Assembly: GCA_037043015.1 (NCBI GenBank)
Contig: CM073328.1
Coordinates: forward strand, 13,923,495 to 13,987,494
Direction: 5' to 3'
Source: Bryum argenteum
Taxonomy: Eukaryota > Streptophyta > Bryopsida > Bryales > Bryaceae
DNA length: 64,000 nt
The notes under the pieces were generated by a model. The model made no database searches. It worked only from the letters and a program-made list of their open reading frames with translations, and was not told where the DNA came from. A program made the position numbers and the translations under genes. Positions 23,079 through 34,140 of the stretch are shown here, piece by piece; position 1 is the stretch's first letter, and each line of letters opens with the position of its first letter.

Positions 23079-23481
23079 ACTACACTAAAAATTATATTTA
23101 GTGTTGGCAACACTAAATACAAACAACAACACCAATTGTCAACAAGGGCAGAATTGTAGCAACTCTATTTGTCAATTCCAACACCAATTGTGAACAATCG
23201 TAAGAATTAAAGAATTGAAAAATGAAGAAGTTGACATTTAGTGTTAGATTTTGGTTTGGTGTTAGCCAACTTGCAACTTTGGTGACTAAAAGGAGGTCAT
23301 TTAAGATATGGTGGCCCCCAATACACTATTGTCTACAAGTTGACTATAAAAGGGAGGTTGCCATTAAGAAGGGGTGGCCCCCAATACACTAATTGTCCAC
23401 AAGTTGACTAATAGTGTTGGAGCATGATGGTGGGTACTACACTAATTGTCATCCAACACTAAATATAATTTTTAGTGTAGT
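23079..23481. mobile_element. MITE with ~29-bp terminal inverted repeats
   Basis: The ends are perfect inverted repeats starting ACTACACTAAAAATTATATT and continuing to TTAGTGTTGG. The 403-bp element has two diverged internal direct repeats containing GGTGGCCCCCAATACACT. No clear target duplication is visible, so I do not assign a superfamily; the resemblance to CACTA ends is not supported by a 3-bp duplication. Confidence 0.65.
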
Positions 23482-23645
23482 GAGCTATGTCTTCTCAGTT
23501 TCTGGAACTTCATTCCATTCAATTACCTAGAAGAGGGACTTCACAACTGATTGGTGAGGTATGTGAGATGACCGTGGTGACAATTTAAACACGATATTCA
23601 TTATATTGGGAAAATTCCATGGTTTTGGGAAAATTCAGTTTAGCT

Positions 23646-23938
23646 CGAGTCGAGCTAAACTATACCAGCAAATAGGGTACTTCACTGAAATTGAACAAAA
23701 TAACCAACTGTCAAAACTTTGAAATGGCCATAACTTTCTCAAGTTTTGTCCAGATAGGGCATATGAGGTGTTTTTTGACATCCACAGAAACCATAGATGT
23801 CAAAAAACACCTCATATGCCCTATCTGGACAAAATTTGGGCAAGTTATGGCCATTTCAAAGTTTTAACAATTAGTTGTTTTGGCCGGTTTCTAAAGTCTT
23901 CAATCTGGGGTGCGATTCTGCGGTTTTAGCTCGACTCG
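23646..23938. mobile_element. Fold-back element with long inverted arms
   Basis: Outer ends are CGAGTCGAGCTAAA and its complement. The inner ~85 bp of each arm are near-perfect complements ('aaatggccataact', 'gtccagatagggcatatgag', 'gtgttttttgacat') around a loop of about 20 bp at 23,783-23,802. It would form a very stable hairpin if transcribed. There is no coding content. Confidence 0.65.
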
Positions 23939-23974
23939 TATATCTTAATCATCACTCTAAGAATGTTTTACTCT

Positions 23975-26900
23975 TAGGACCGGTTTACACTATGGTGGAG
24001 AAGCCCACCGATGGGTGTTTAGACTAGGTGAAGAACAAACGGTGGTGTGAACTTTACTTTTGGATGATATAATGATGTGGCAATCTATGTGGCACCACTT
24101 TTTGGAGGAGAAGTTTCCCGAGAGGAGGAATTCGTTCTCCCGCCTCGGGAAGCCGGACAAGAAACTCTTCCTCCCGACAACAAATTTCTTGAATGAAATA
24201 TACCTCTACTATTATGAGATATTCTCTTGTTATTGCAACTAAGTTAGACTTCCTTGGCGCTTGGCACTCGGCATGTACTTGCTAATAAAACAAGAAGGAA
24301 ACCCAAATAAAGATTGAAGCGCCTTGAACTATGGTAGAGCACCCCAAAATGGCGCGATGATCGAAAATGGAGCCCTAGTAATCTTCACCGTCACGTACAT
24401 AATAGCTTCTCCATACAACAAAGATTACCATGCACACACCGCAAAGATTATAGGGCGTCACTTTAGGGCACCATTTTAGGAACACCTATATTTCCATCTT
24501 TAAAAATTCATTACGTCTTCGTAGAAGAGTTGAAAAATGGTGATTCCACTTGCTCTAGTTTTCTACTAATTTTCCCCATGCACAAAAATTACTTGCACTG
24601 CAACATTCCTGTAGATTTTCTCGTGCTGAAAATTGCGCCATTATAGGACACCTTACCATATTTGCCTCGCAATCATAATAAGCAACATTTTATTCTCTCT
24701 TTTACTTTGGGTCGGTTTAAAAGAAAAAAAGCAATGCATGGCCTGCTCTATTTCTTGGACCATGACCGTGAGAGACCAATGCACAAACGAAAGAAGCAAT
24801 ATATGGAGTGATTTCCCCTCCTCTCATATATATCTCATGGGCTCTAGAAGAAATATGTAAGGTAATGGTATATGTGTTTGCCATAGGGGTGTCATGCAAA
24901 CATGAGTTGGACCTTCTAGAACATTGAACAAATATAAAGAAGGGGTCGGTGCATGGATGAGGGCAAAAAAATGGGAAAAAAATATTCTTGTGTGCATTTT
25001 ACCCTATTAAAGCCATGGAAATAATTTTAGTTCCAAGAAAAATTCATAACCATTTTCTAAAAACATATAGTATAACTAGCAATACTTGGACTTTCAAATG
25101 AATGAGTGCATTTGTATGGAAAAAAAGGAGGGTAGAAAAGTGATCTTCTCTTCACAAGTGGATTTCTCATGGTAGACTTCTCCTTTAAGTGGTTAGACTA
25201 TAACGGGTCAAGACATCTTGAAGAATGTTTTATCTTTTCTTGCACATCCATCTTAAAAAATTATTGTAGAGAGTAGAGTTAGCAGGGTGAGGCTTAGTTG
25301 TGAAGTAACATAGAGTTTTCATGCCCACCTTTTTCAATCAACTCAATTTGATACGGAGATGATATTTAACCCATGTACATTAGCTTAAATTCTTCTAAGT
25401 TTAAATCTCAAACAAATCTAGCGTTGAAGTTTTAGTTTAGGAGATATAGCAGTTGAAAGTTTAAATGGGCAAAACCATCATCTTGTTTGTCTTTAACAAG
25501 ACGGCAAAGGTAGGGAAGAGGAGGGTGACTTTACAAGCCTCAAGAGTCAACCATGCGGCCAAGGATTGAGAAGCGAGTCGAACCTACGACGGCAGATTTG
25601 AGGCTTGAGAACTTTACACCATCTTCTTTGTCCTTACCCTCCTGGACTTCATTGAAGTCAACCAAGACCATGGGATGATCTTCCAACCCGATGTATATCC
25701 TAATATAGAACTCCAACATTTGATCTGCTTCAAAAATAAGAATTGATAAATACACTATCGCTTTAATATAAGATCATTATCAAATTGAGTTGATTGTAAA
25801 AAGTGGTTGAAAAGGTGAGGATGAAAATCTTGAATAAACTTCTAACTTAAATTAGCATGACAATTTGAGGTTTGACATAATCAACGTGGTGAGGCTAACA
25901 TAACACAAAACACTTGTGTCTGATCAGATGCGGCGTGAAAATAACTAGAGGTTGTTGGAGAATCGGTACCTTGTTAATCTAATTACTGTGGTCCACTCTA
26001 ATTCACCCTCAGCAAGCTCATGACCTTCATTGTCATAATGACTCATAAGTTCATGTATAACGAATATATGCTTCAAGTCGTTTATAACATTGAGGTGGAA
26101 ATTCTCCATTCGTATTTTTATTGGTTACTAGGGGCCGGCGTGAAAACCCCACCTGAGACCAGAAGGCAGGTTAGAGGAAAACGTCGCTCACCAATCACGT
26201 TTTCTGACGAGCCAGTTATAGTAGAAATTATTTTTTGGCCTATAAAATCTATGCCATGTGTCACTCTCCCATTGGTTGATGAAGTAAGTGAAGGTAGAGG
26301 ATAACTTTGACTTATGATGTACTAAAATTTAGGAGACTTCAACCCTCTTGGTTGGGTTACAAGAATACTGCGTGCAATGGGGTTCCTCACACTCCACACA
26401 AGGCTCCGGTCTCCAGCCCATAGTGCGGGCTGGACATGCTCTAATCTATTGTCCGAGGGGTTTAGATTGGGAGGGGTGAGTTGTAGGAGGCGGGGACATG
26501 CGGGGTTGGAAGTTTTAGGAGATTATTTTGTTCTAAATGTACGGTTCATGACAACATAGTTGGGTGTGAGGAAATACTATGCTTTCTTTCCTCTCTCCTT
26601 GTTTTGTCATTTCTAAAAGAGTTATAGATTTACATTGCATCCTACATGTGGCAAATGCTTTTTGAGTTGTTTGATTCCATTTATTGCATTTTATGACCCC
26701 TCTACATCAACTCTCCCTACTTATAATAACACCTCAAAAATAGCATAGACCACAATCTTTTTTTTTTATTGGTTTGATAAAATTGTGTATAGGGAACACA
26801 CTATAAGAATTTGTCAAGGATGGGCCTCGTTTTACACAAGGTAAACATGTTACTAGGAAGTAACCATGTGGAAAGCCTTGGCACCGCCTAGCTACACGTC

Positions 26901-27790
26901 ATCTAGTAATTTAGGATTATCTCGGATCACATAAACGACAATTTTAATGAGTTGGAGTTGGACCAATGTGAGTCATCTTCTTAACACTGTACAAAGCAAC
27001 ACGCCGCTTAAGAAAAAAAAATATTGTTATAAAAAGTACTTGATAATTGATTTTACTTTGTAAAAATTCGTCAATTTTATTCATTTTTCCTTGTTCTCAT
27101 TTCCAAGGGTAATCCGTGAATGATTTAAAGTTGCCCAAGGGTATCTCCAATAATTCCAAAAGTATCAAGAGGATTTGAGTAATTTTCCATATTTTAAATG
27201 CCAACAACCAATTTTCACCAATCAAATCTAGATGAACTAATAAATCAAGAGTGTCAAAAATACAATGCATGAAGATTGATGGGCAGCCAAAAACAAAAAA
27301 ATACTCTTGAATGAGCACAAGCAAGAATCTTGCTCTAGCATGAGGCACATTCATAGTTGAAAACGTTTGAGGAGGTGTCCAAGGGTGCACACTCTCTCAA
27401 AATAACATATTTTTCTCTTTTTCAAATATCCAGCTTGTAGAAGCAATTTATGATTTGTATTGCATAACTGAAATTTGAATTATAACCATTGCATGTTGTA
27501 ATATATTGGAAAGACATAACCACATAGTTTTATGGCGAATGTAAAATGATTGAAGGAGAAAGAAACATACATTGAGATAAATATGAACAAGAGTTAAAAT
27601 ATCTTACTCAAGCCACTTAAACCCTAAAGCCCCAAGAAGCTTGGAATGAAACTTAAAAGTAGTATAAAATGTGCATTCTATAACTCAAACACATTTGCTT
27701 GATCAAGAATATGAAAACCTCATTGCTCAATAATAAGCAATACATGATGTCCATTATTGATTTTTTTAGGATACGATTTGTGAACCCTTG
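23975..27790. repeat. Diverged segmental repeat block Z (copy 1)
   Basis: This matches 48,912-51,850 in the same order: 'cggtttacacta' and 'ggcaatctatgtggcaccactttttggagga' near 24,080 and 49,085; 'catgctctaatctattgtc' near 26,433 and 50,597; then the 'agtcatcttc' and 'cacgc.gttctt' stretches. Parts (25,260-27,780) also match 31,560-34,100. At 25,575-25,584 the minus strand has a perfect B-box, GGTTCGACTC. Open frames here are short and motif-free. Confidence 0.6.
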
Positions 27791-28168
27791 AGATGGTTCA
27801 CCTCGGCGGGAAAACCCTTCCCGCAAGGTTTTAATTATTTACGCGCGTTATATAATGCTTATTCTTATGTTTTACCCTTTTAGTTTCAAACTTCGGCATA
27901 TAGTAGAAAGTCTTGGAGTCCTATCTCGCTAATCCGGACTTGTTAGAATCAAAATCCTCAATGGTTTTAGTTCTAAAAAGTTAGAAAGTGGAAAAGGGGT
28001 TAGAAGACCGGTGGATGAAATGTTGGATGGATGTAGTGGAGTTGGTTTTCTCCCTACCGTTGGGCTAGGGTTGGAGAGAGTGTGTGTGTGTCTCTCTCTC
28101 CCATGTGTGGGGGAAGAGGGTGTGTGGGTGTATGAAAGTTTTCTTAGGTTGAACTATGCAAAATAGAG
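27791..28168. other. Unassigned DNA with GT/CT microsatellite
   Basis: At about 28,074-28,101 a (GT)n tract runs directly into a (CT)n tract. The rest shows no gene. An 'aaccctttcccgc' inverted pair near 27,810-27,830 could form a small hairpin. Confidence 0.3.
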
Positions 28169-28771
28169 TTGGGTGGTCTAACACAAAAAAACTTGCAAGT
28201 AGGATGTGTGGATTCGTTGCATGTGGGTGTGAGTGTGGGTAGGTTGGAGGAGAAGATAGAAGGGTTGGAGTTTTCAATTTGGGAGTGGCTGCCGACTTCG
28301 AAGGACGAGATCTCACGATTGACGAAGAATTGGGAGACGTGCCTTAGAGATCTAGGAGCGTTGTCAAGTTTTCTTTCCAACAAGACCAAGCTTGCCCTCA
28401 TTGGAGCAAGGACGAGGGAGAAATCGCAATTCTACCAAGATACCCTTACTGGTGACGGCAGAGTTGAAGGGTCGGCTTTGAAGGACGAGATCTCACGATT
28501 GGCAAGGAATTGGGGGGCGTGCCTTAGAGATCCAGGAGCATTGTCGAGTTTTCTTTCTAACGGGACCAAGCTCGCCCCCATTGGAGCAAGGACGAGGGAG
28601 AAATCGCAATTCTACCAAAGTACCCTTACTGGTGGCAGCAGATTGAGGGAGCCCCCTTCCTCCTTCCTTGTTTGTACTGATTTATGGTTGGTTGTTAGAG
28701 TACTTAGTAGAAATTTGTGGACCTCTATGTTGAAAATGGCGAAAGTAATTGCCAAAAAATTGATTGTTTGA
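28169..28771 (+). CDS. Hypothetical open frame with two 60-codon tandem repeats
   Basis: A 200-codon frame contains two near-identical 60-residue units, residues 45-104 and 105-164 (nt 28,301-28,480 and 28,481-28,660). Each runs KDEISRL..NW..CLRD.GALSSFLSN.TKLA.IGARTREKSQFYQ..LTG. Repeat differences are mostly single substitutions and the frame is kept across both. The frame opens with TTG, and no ATG precedes the repeats, so it may be an internal exon, a relic, or chance openness of a tandem duplication. I do not recognise the family. A SINE sits immediately downstream. Confidence 0.3.
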   Translation: MGGLTQKNLQVGCVDSLHVGVSVGRLEEKIEGLEFSIWEWLPTSKDEISRLTKNWETCLRDLGALSSFLSNKTKLALIGARTREKSQFYQDTLTGDGRVEGSALKDEISRLARNWGACLRDPGALSSFLSNGTKLAPIGARTREKSQFYQSTLTGGSRLREPPSSFLVCTDLWLVVRVLSRNLWTSMLKMAKVIAKKLIV

Positions 28772-28812
28772 TTGTTGTTTGTGATTTATGTTATCTTATG
28801 TGTGTGATGGTT

Positions 28813-29178
28813 AAGGCACCACAAGCCTTGGCTTGGTGGTTAGGGCTTAGGCCCCCAATGAAGAGGTTGTGGGTTCTATTCCCCATGCCGGCGTGGTGCT
28901 CACCACTATAGTCCACCCAACTATTGTGGGGGGTCTTTGGACCTTGTTGTATGGGAACCTCAAAGCCCTTTGGGGGGATACTATGTCAAGTATCTTCAAG
29001 GCATTAGTAACTAGGCTAGAAACTAGCGTAGTTATAGTGTCCACCCTCGAGAGGGGGAAGTAGTATTGTTCCAATTTCCCCTTGTCCGGTGGCCATGGGG
29101 ATATTAGCATTACGAACGGACACTTCATTCACGCCGGCCCCTTAGAAAGGGACCGGAGTTTCTATCTATCTATCTTTC
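28813..29178 (+). mobile_element. Full-length tRNA-derived SINE, copy B
   Basis: The 366-bp element is flanked by perfect 12-bp duplications TGTGTGATGGTT (28,801-28,812 and 29,179-29,190). The head carries pol III promoter-like boxes: A-box-like TTGGCTTGGTGGTTAG and B-box-like GGGTTCTATTCCCC. The 3' end is a short (TCTA)n repeat, as in several tRNA-derived SINE families. Copies A (822-1073) and C (62,633-62,724), both on the minus strand, belong to the same family. Confidence 0.85.
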
Positions 29179-29258
29179 TGTGTGATGGTTGTCTATTTGA
29201 ATGAATAAGCTTGCTGGAATGTTAGACGTGTAATTAGGGGGTACTGTGTGTAAGGGTG

Positions 29259-29418
29259 GCGCGGAAGCGCTGCCCAAAATTTAGGCTGAAATTTATAAAT
29301 TTAAGTGAAAAATCCGTAATTTGTCATTAGCGCGGAAGCGCTGCCCGTTTTAAGGGCTGAACCAGTAAACCTTAAGTTAAAATTTAGGGGATTAGGGTCG
29401 AGTGCGGAAGCGCTGCCC
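29259..29418. repeat. Three copies of GCGCGGAAGCGCTGCCC at ~71-bp spacing
   Basis: Copies begin at 29,259, 29,330 and 29,402 (the last with one change, GTGCGG). Each core GCGC-GGAA-GCGC is a small hairpin with a GNRA-type loop, and the sequence between copies is only weakly conserved. The motif is strikingly GC-rich in AT-rich surroundings. Function unknown. Confidence 0.6.
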
Positions 29419-31039
29419 AACATTCCCCAATTAAACCTAAATTGTGTTAGGAGTGTTGAATTGTATGCCTAGTGGATTGTTAGCATTCATATGTGAGTGG
29501 GGTGTTTAGGATTAAGGTAGAAGGTGTTTAGGTGTGATTTGCAACCTCTTCCAACCCTAATTTGTGTGCTGGACCTCTTGGTCCATATGCGTTTTGGAGG
29601 CCTTGCGTGTTCATTTTGTTCGTTTTGTGCCCACAATTGAGCCCTAGGCCCTTGGTGATCAAATGAGGGCTATTTGAACCTCCTAGGTATGCTTTGGGGA
29701 ACTCACTTCACTACGGGAGTTACTTGTTGGAATTAAATTGAGACTTGATTGAATGGTCGTGCTTCTTTGTTGACTTCAAATTAGAAATTGTATGCATGAA
29801 TGAAGTTTAGTGTCCATTGCTTGGAAGGTCGTATTGCTTGCACCCCACCCCACGGCCCACTTGTGAGTTAGAAACCGGAACACCGGGATTTAACCTCACA
29901 CGATTCTTATCAAATTTCAAAGAAATAAAGATACCAAACATTTCAAAATAAAGAAAATTAAAGTTCTTCTTATCAGTGATTGGAAAAGAAGAAGTTCAAA
30001 TTTGGCAACAATCTCACCACCAGACTTGTGTGCACGCAAGTAACAAACAAATATGTAATCTATCAAGAAGAGGATGTGTGAACCCCTATACAAGAAGCTC
30101 TACAATGACCAAAATCTACATATGATCTAATTTAAAATTTAGTGAATGAAGTTTTTCAAATCCTAGTTTGGAATATCCAACTATTAAATAGTTATATAAA
30201 AGATTCTATTGTTTGAACCGTAGAATCTTTTATATAACTATCTAAAGTCTTTTTTGGTCTTTTTTGACTTGGGGATTTTAAAACTCAAAACCTCAATTCC
30301 GTTAATTTGGCAATATTCTGGTAAAATGGCACGATTTTAGGTGGAAAAAATGAAAAAATCAACACTCGGTTTTGTCATTTTTTGACATAATAGAGCAAAT
30401 TTTCATGAGCGGCGCTCAAAACCGTAGATATTTACGAGCGGCCGTTGAGAAAAAAACCGCCCTTCGACAGAATTTGAAGGTCAAAATTCATCAATAGTGT
30501 GATATTATGGAATTTTTGATGATATTACAGAAATTTGTTGATATAATGGAAGATGTGGGTGATATTAAAAAACGTGTTATTTTGCAAGCATAAATCTTTG
30601 AGATTTTGAGTTCAAAAATATCTTAGGTAAAATGGCACGTTTTTGAAACGCGACCAAATTGGCACAACATGGCTTTGGCAATATGGCACAAGGAATTGTG
30701 CCATTTTAACGGAATTGAGGTTTCATGTAGCCTCTTGGTTATGAACTTATTTGCAGAAAAACCAATTTAAATTACATAAATATAAAAGAATAAACTTAAA
30801 TCTGTCTAAACAACCCTTTTTGGGCTTGAAAGCTAAAATTTGCGGTAGAAAATTATTAAACCACAATTTGACATTGCAATTTCTCACACACAAACTATAG
30901 GGAGCACCTAGTAAAAATCTTCGGCACAAAATTAGCTTTTATCAGAGCCTCGAGTATCGCTAAAACCACATTTTACATTCGTGTTCCTCTAGGGGTTAAA
31001 TTAGAGTTCAAAATATGGCCACAATCTTGTGAGTACAAA
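29419..31039. other. Non-coding AT-rich DNA with a perfect hairpin
   Basis: Contains a perfect 20-bp inverted repeat (TAGTTATATAAAAGATTCTA at 30,189-30,208 and its complement at 30,221-30,240) with a 12-base loop. No coding sequence or RNA gene was recognised. Confidence 0.4.
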
Positions 31040-34000
31040 GCTTACTTTGTCTTCCTTTTACAGCTTCAATCTTCCTTTTAGTAACAATGTACATTCAAAA
31101 GGTTAAAGTTCAAATGAGTCCACATTCCGCAATCTTGCCAACACATAATCTAGTGTCGGTCTCGTTAACCATCTTGAGTCTAGGTTCCCTCTTACAGCTT
31201 CACATCCACCTTGAAACCTTTAATGGTTACCAGCCCACAACCTTGACTACACAAAATTTACTCATAGGACTTTCAAAACCTCACTTTAACCATCAAACTT
31301 AAATCAACATGTCCATTAAAGATCAAATCAAACACATCTAATTCCAATAAATAATGAAAGATGGTAACGAGGGAAAGAGCAAGGGGGAGCAAATGAGGAT
31401 CAGCTATTTTGACTGCCAATCATGAGCATGTGGCTTCCTCCACCAAGCACTCGGAGCCTAATCTTGGCCGCAAATTCTCCTATACACAAAATAAACAAAC
31501 AAACATATGTGGTAACCATCACTACAAGGATGTGTTACTCTTAATGTGATTTGTCACATCCTTTGTTATGAGAAGCGAGTTGTTTCTTTTAGTGTCTAGA
31601 GGCCTGCAATGTGAAAAAATTGTTGTAGAGAGTAGAGTTAGGAGGAGGATCAGGCTTAGTTGTGGAGTAACATTGAGTTTTCATCTCCACCTTTTCCACT
31701 CAACTCAATTTGATACGGAGCTGATATTTGACCCATGTACATTAGTTTAAATTTTTTCTAAGTTTAAATCTGAAATAAATCTAGCATTGAGGTTTTAGTT
31801 TAGAAAATAAAGTGGTTGAAAGTTTGAATGGGCAAAACCGACGATCCAGGATGGCGGTAACAGCAGAAGATGGTGGCTTTACATGCCTCAAGAGTCAACC
31901 ATGGGCCTAGGTTTGAGAAGCGAGTCGAACCTACGACCGCATAGTTGAGGCGTAGGCGCTTTACATCATCCTCTTCGTTCGTACCCTCCTCCTCGGCTTC
32001 TTATCGCCATCTCGGACCGCCGATGACTTTACAAGAAGATGTATCTTCTAATATAGAACTCCAATTTAACATTTGATTTGCTTCAAAATAATAATTTATA
32101 AATACGCTACGCGTTTAATATTCTTGAAGACGTTTGTAATATTGAGGTGGAAATTCTTCATTCGTATTATTATTGGCTATATGTACACATTCTTTTTTTA
32201 CCCTTTTGCATCCTGGAGGGTGTGATGGTTGAATTGGATAAGTCCTATGGGAATTTATAACAATAAATAGTATATTCAAGGTGAATACGTGTTGCGGGTG
32301 CCGGAAACATTGGTTCTATAAAAAGGCTAATGGGTGGTTAATTTCGAATATGTGGGAGGGGTTTAGATGGTTGGATTCGGAGGAGTGAAATGCGGGGTGC
32401 AACGGTCTACGAGATCTGTCCTAAATGTACGGTTTATGACAACATGATCGGGTTTGAGGAAATACTATGCTTTCTTTCTTCTCTCCTTGTTTTGTCATTT
32501 CTAAAAGAGTCATAATTGTTACGTTAGATCCTATATGTGGGTAAATGCTTCTTTGAGTTGTTTGATTGGATGTTCGCATTTTATGATCCTTCTACATCAA
32601 TACTTTGTATTAGTAATAACACCTCAAAAATAGCATAGACCACAATTTTATTTTTTTATTGTTTTGATACGATTGTATATAGGAAACATAGTAGGAATTT
32701 ATCAAGGATAGGGTTGGTTTACACAAGGTAAACATGTAGCTAGTAGGTAACCATGTGGAAATCCTTGGCACCCCCTAGCTACCCATCATCCGGTAATTTA
32801 GGGTTATCACGGATCACATAAATCACAATTTAAATGATGTAGAGTTGGACCAATGTGAGACATCTTCTTAACACTATACGAAGCAACACGCGGTTCTTGA
32901 AAAAAAATTAGTGTTCCGGAAAAGAGCTTCAATAATTGATTTCACTTTGTAAAATCTGTCAATTTGTTTCATATTTCCCGGATCTCATTTCCAAGGCTAA
33001 TTCATGAATGATTTTAAAGTTGCCTTGCGGTATTTCCAATAAATTGAGAAGTATCAAGAGAATTTGGATATTTTTATATTTTAAATGGAATTTTCAATCA
33101 ATTTTCCACAATCACATCTAGATCAATCTGTAAACCAAGAGTGTCAAAAATACTATGCATGTAGATTAATGGAAAACCAAAAAAAAAAAAAAAAAACTTT
33201 TGAATGAACACAAGCAAGAATCTTGCTCTAGCAAGAGGCACGTTCACAACTCAAAACGTTTGAGGAGGTGCCTAAGGGTGCACACTCTCTCCAAAAGAAA
33301 AATACTTTATTGGTTTGCAACTAGCCAACTTCTAGAAGCAAATTATGATTTGTATTGCATAACTAAAATTTGACTTGTAACCATTGTATATTGTAGTATA
33401 TTCAAAAGACATAACCACATTGTTTTATGGTGAGGGAAAAGTGGTTGGAGCAGAAAGAAACATACCTCGAGAAAAATAAGAACATGTGGCCTTTTAAGAG
33501 CTAAAATGCCTTAGCTCAAGCCACTTAAACCCTAAAGCACCAAGAAGTTTGGAGAAAAACTTAAAAATAGTATAAAATGTGCATTCCATAACTCAAACAC
33601 GTTTGCTTGATTGAAAATATGAAAACCTCAATGCTCAATAATAAAAAATACAATATGTCCATTATTGGGTTTCTAAGGATAAGGTACATATCAATTTTCA
33701 AAGAAATAAAGAAACCGAGCACTTTAAAAACCAAGAAAATTTTAGTGTCCGTTATTAGTGATTGGAGAAGATGAAGTTCAAATTTGGCCACAATCATCGC
33801 CACCAAACTTAACTGCACGCAAGAAACAAAAAAATATGGTACCCATCAATAGAAGGATGCAGAAACCCCAAAACAAGAAGCTCTGCAATAACCCTCGAGA
33901 CGGCCTAATTTGAAATTCAGTGAATGAAGTTTTTCAAATCCTATTTTGGAATATCCATTTGTAGGATCTTCTTTAAAACCGTCTAAATTACTAAGCCCAT

Positions 34001-34140
34001 AACTTTTTACAAAATTTACCTTACGGATCCTGAGCTATATTGAGCAAATTTTCGAGTTTTTGTAAAAACAACATACCTTTATTGAGAGAATCGGGGTCGG
34101 CTTCTCTTTTCTTAAGGGATTACCTATGACGTAACCTCTA
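31040..34140. repeat. Diverged segmental repeat block, parallel to 20.4-22.1 kb and 25.3-27.8 kb
   Basis: The left part (31,040-31,520) matches 20,440-20,870. The middle (31,560-32,110) matches the tRNA-like repeat, with B-box GGTTCGACTC on the minus strand at 31,922-31,931. The right part (32,150-34,100) matches 26,070-27,780 and 50,680-51,720. There are no genes. Confidence 0.55.

Noticed and set aside
23083-23477. CACTA...TAGTG ends suggesting a small CACTA element
   Set aside because: The 3-bp flanks (CTA and TAG) are not a duplication, and the inverted repeat extends beyond CACTA, so the superfamily is left open.
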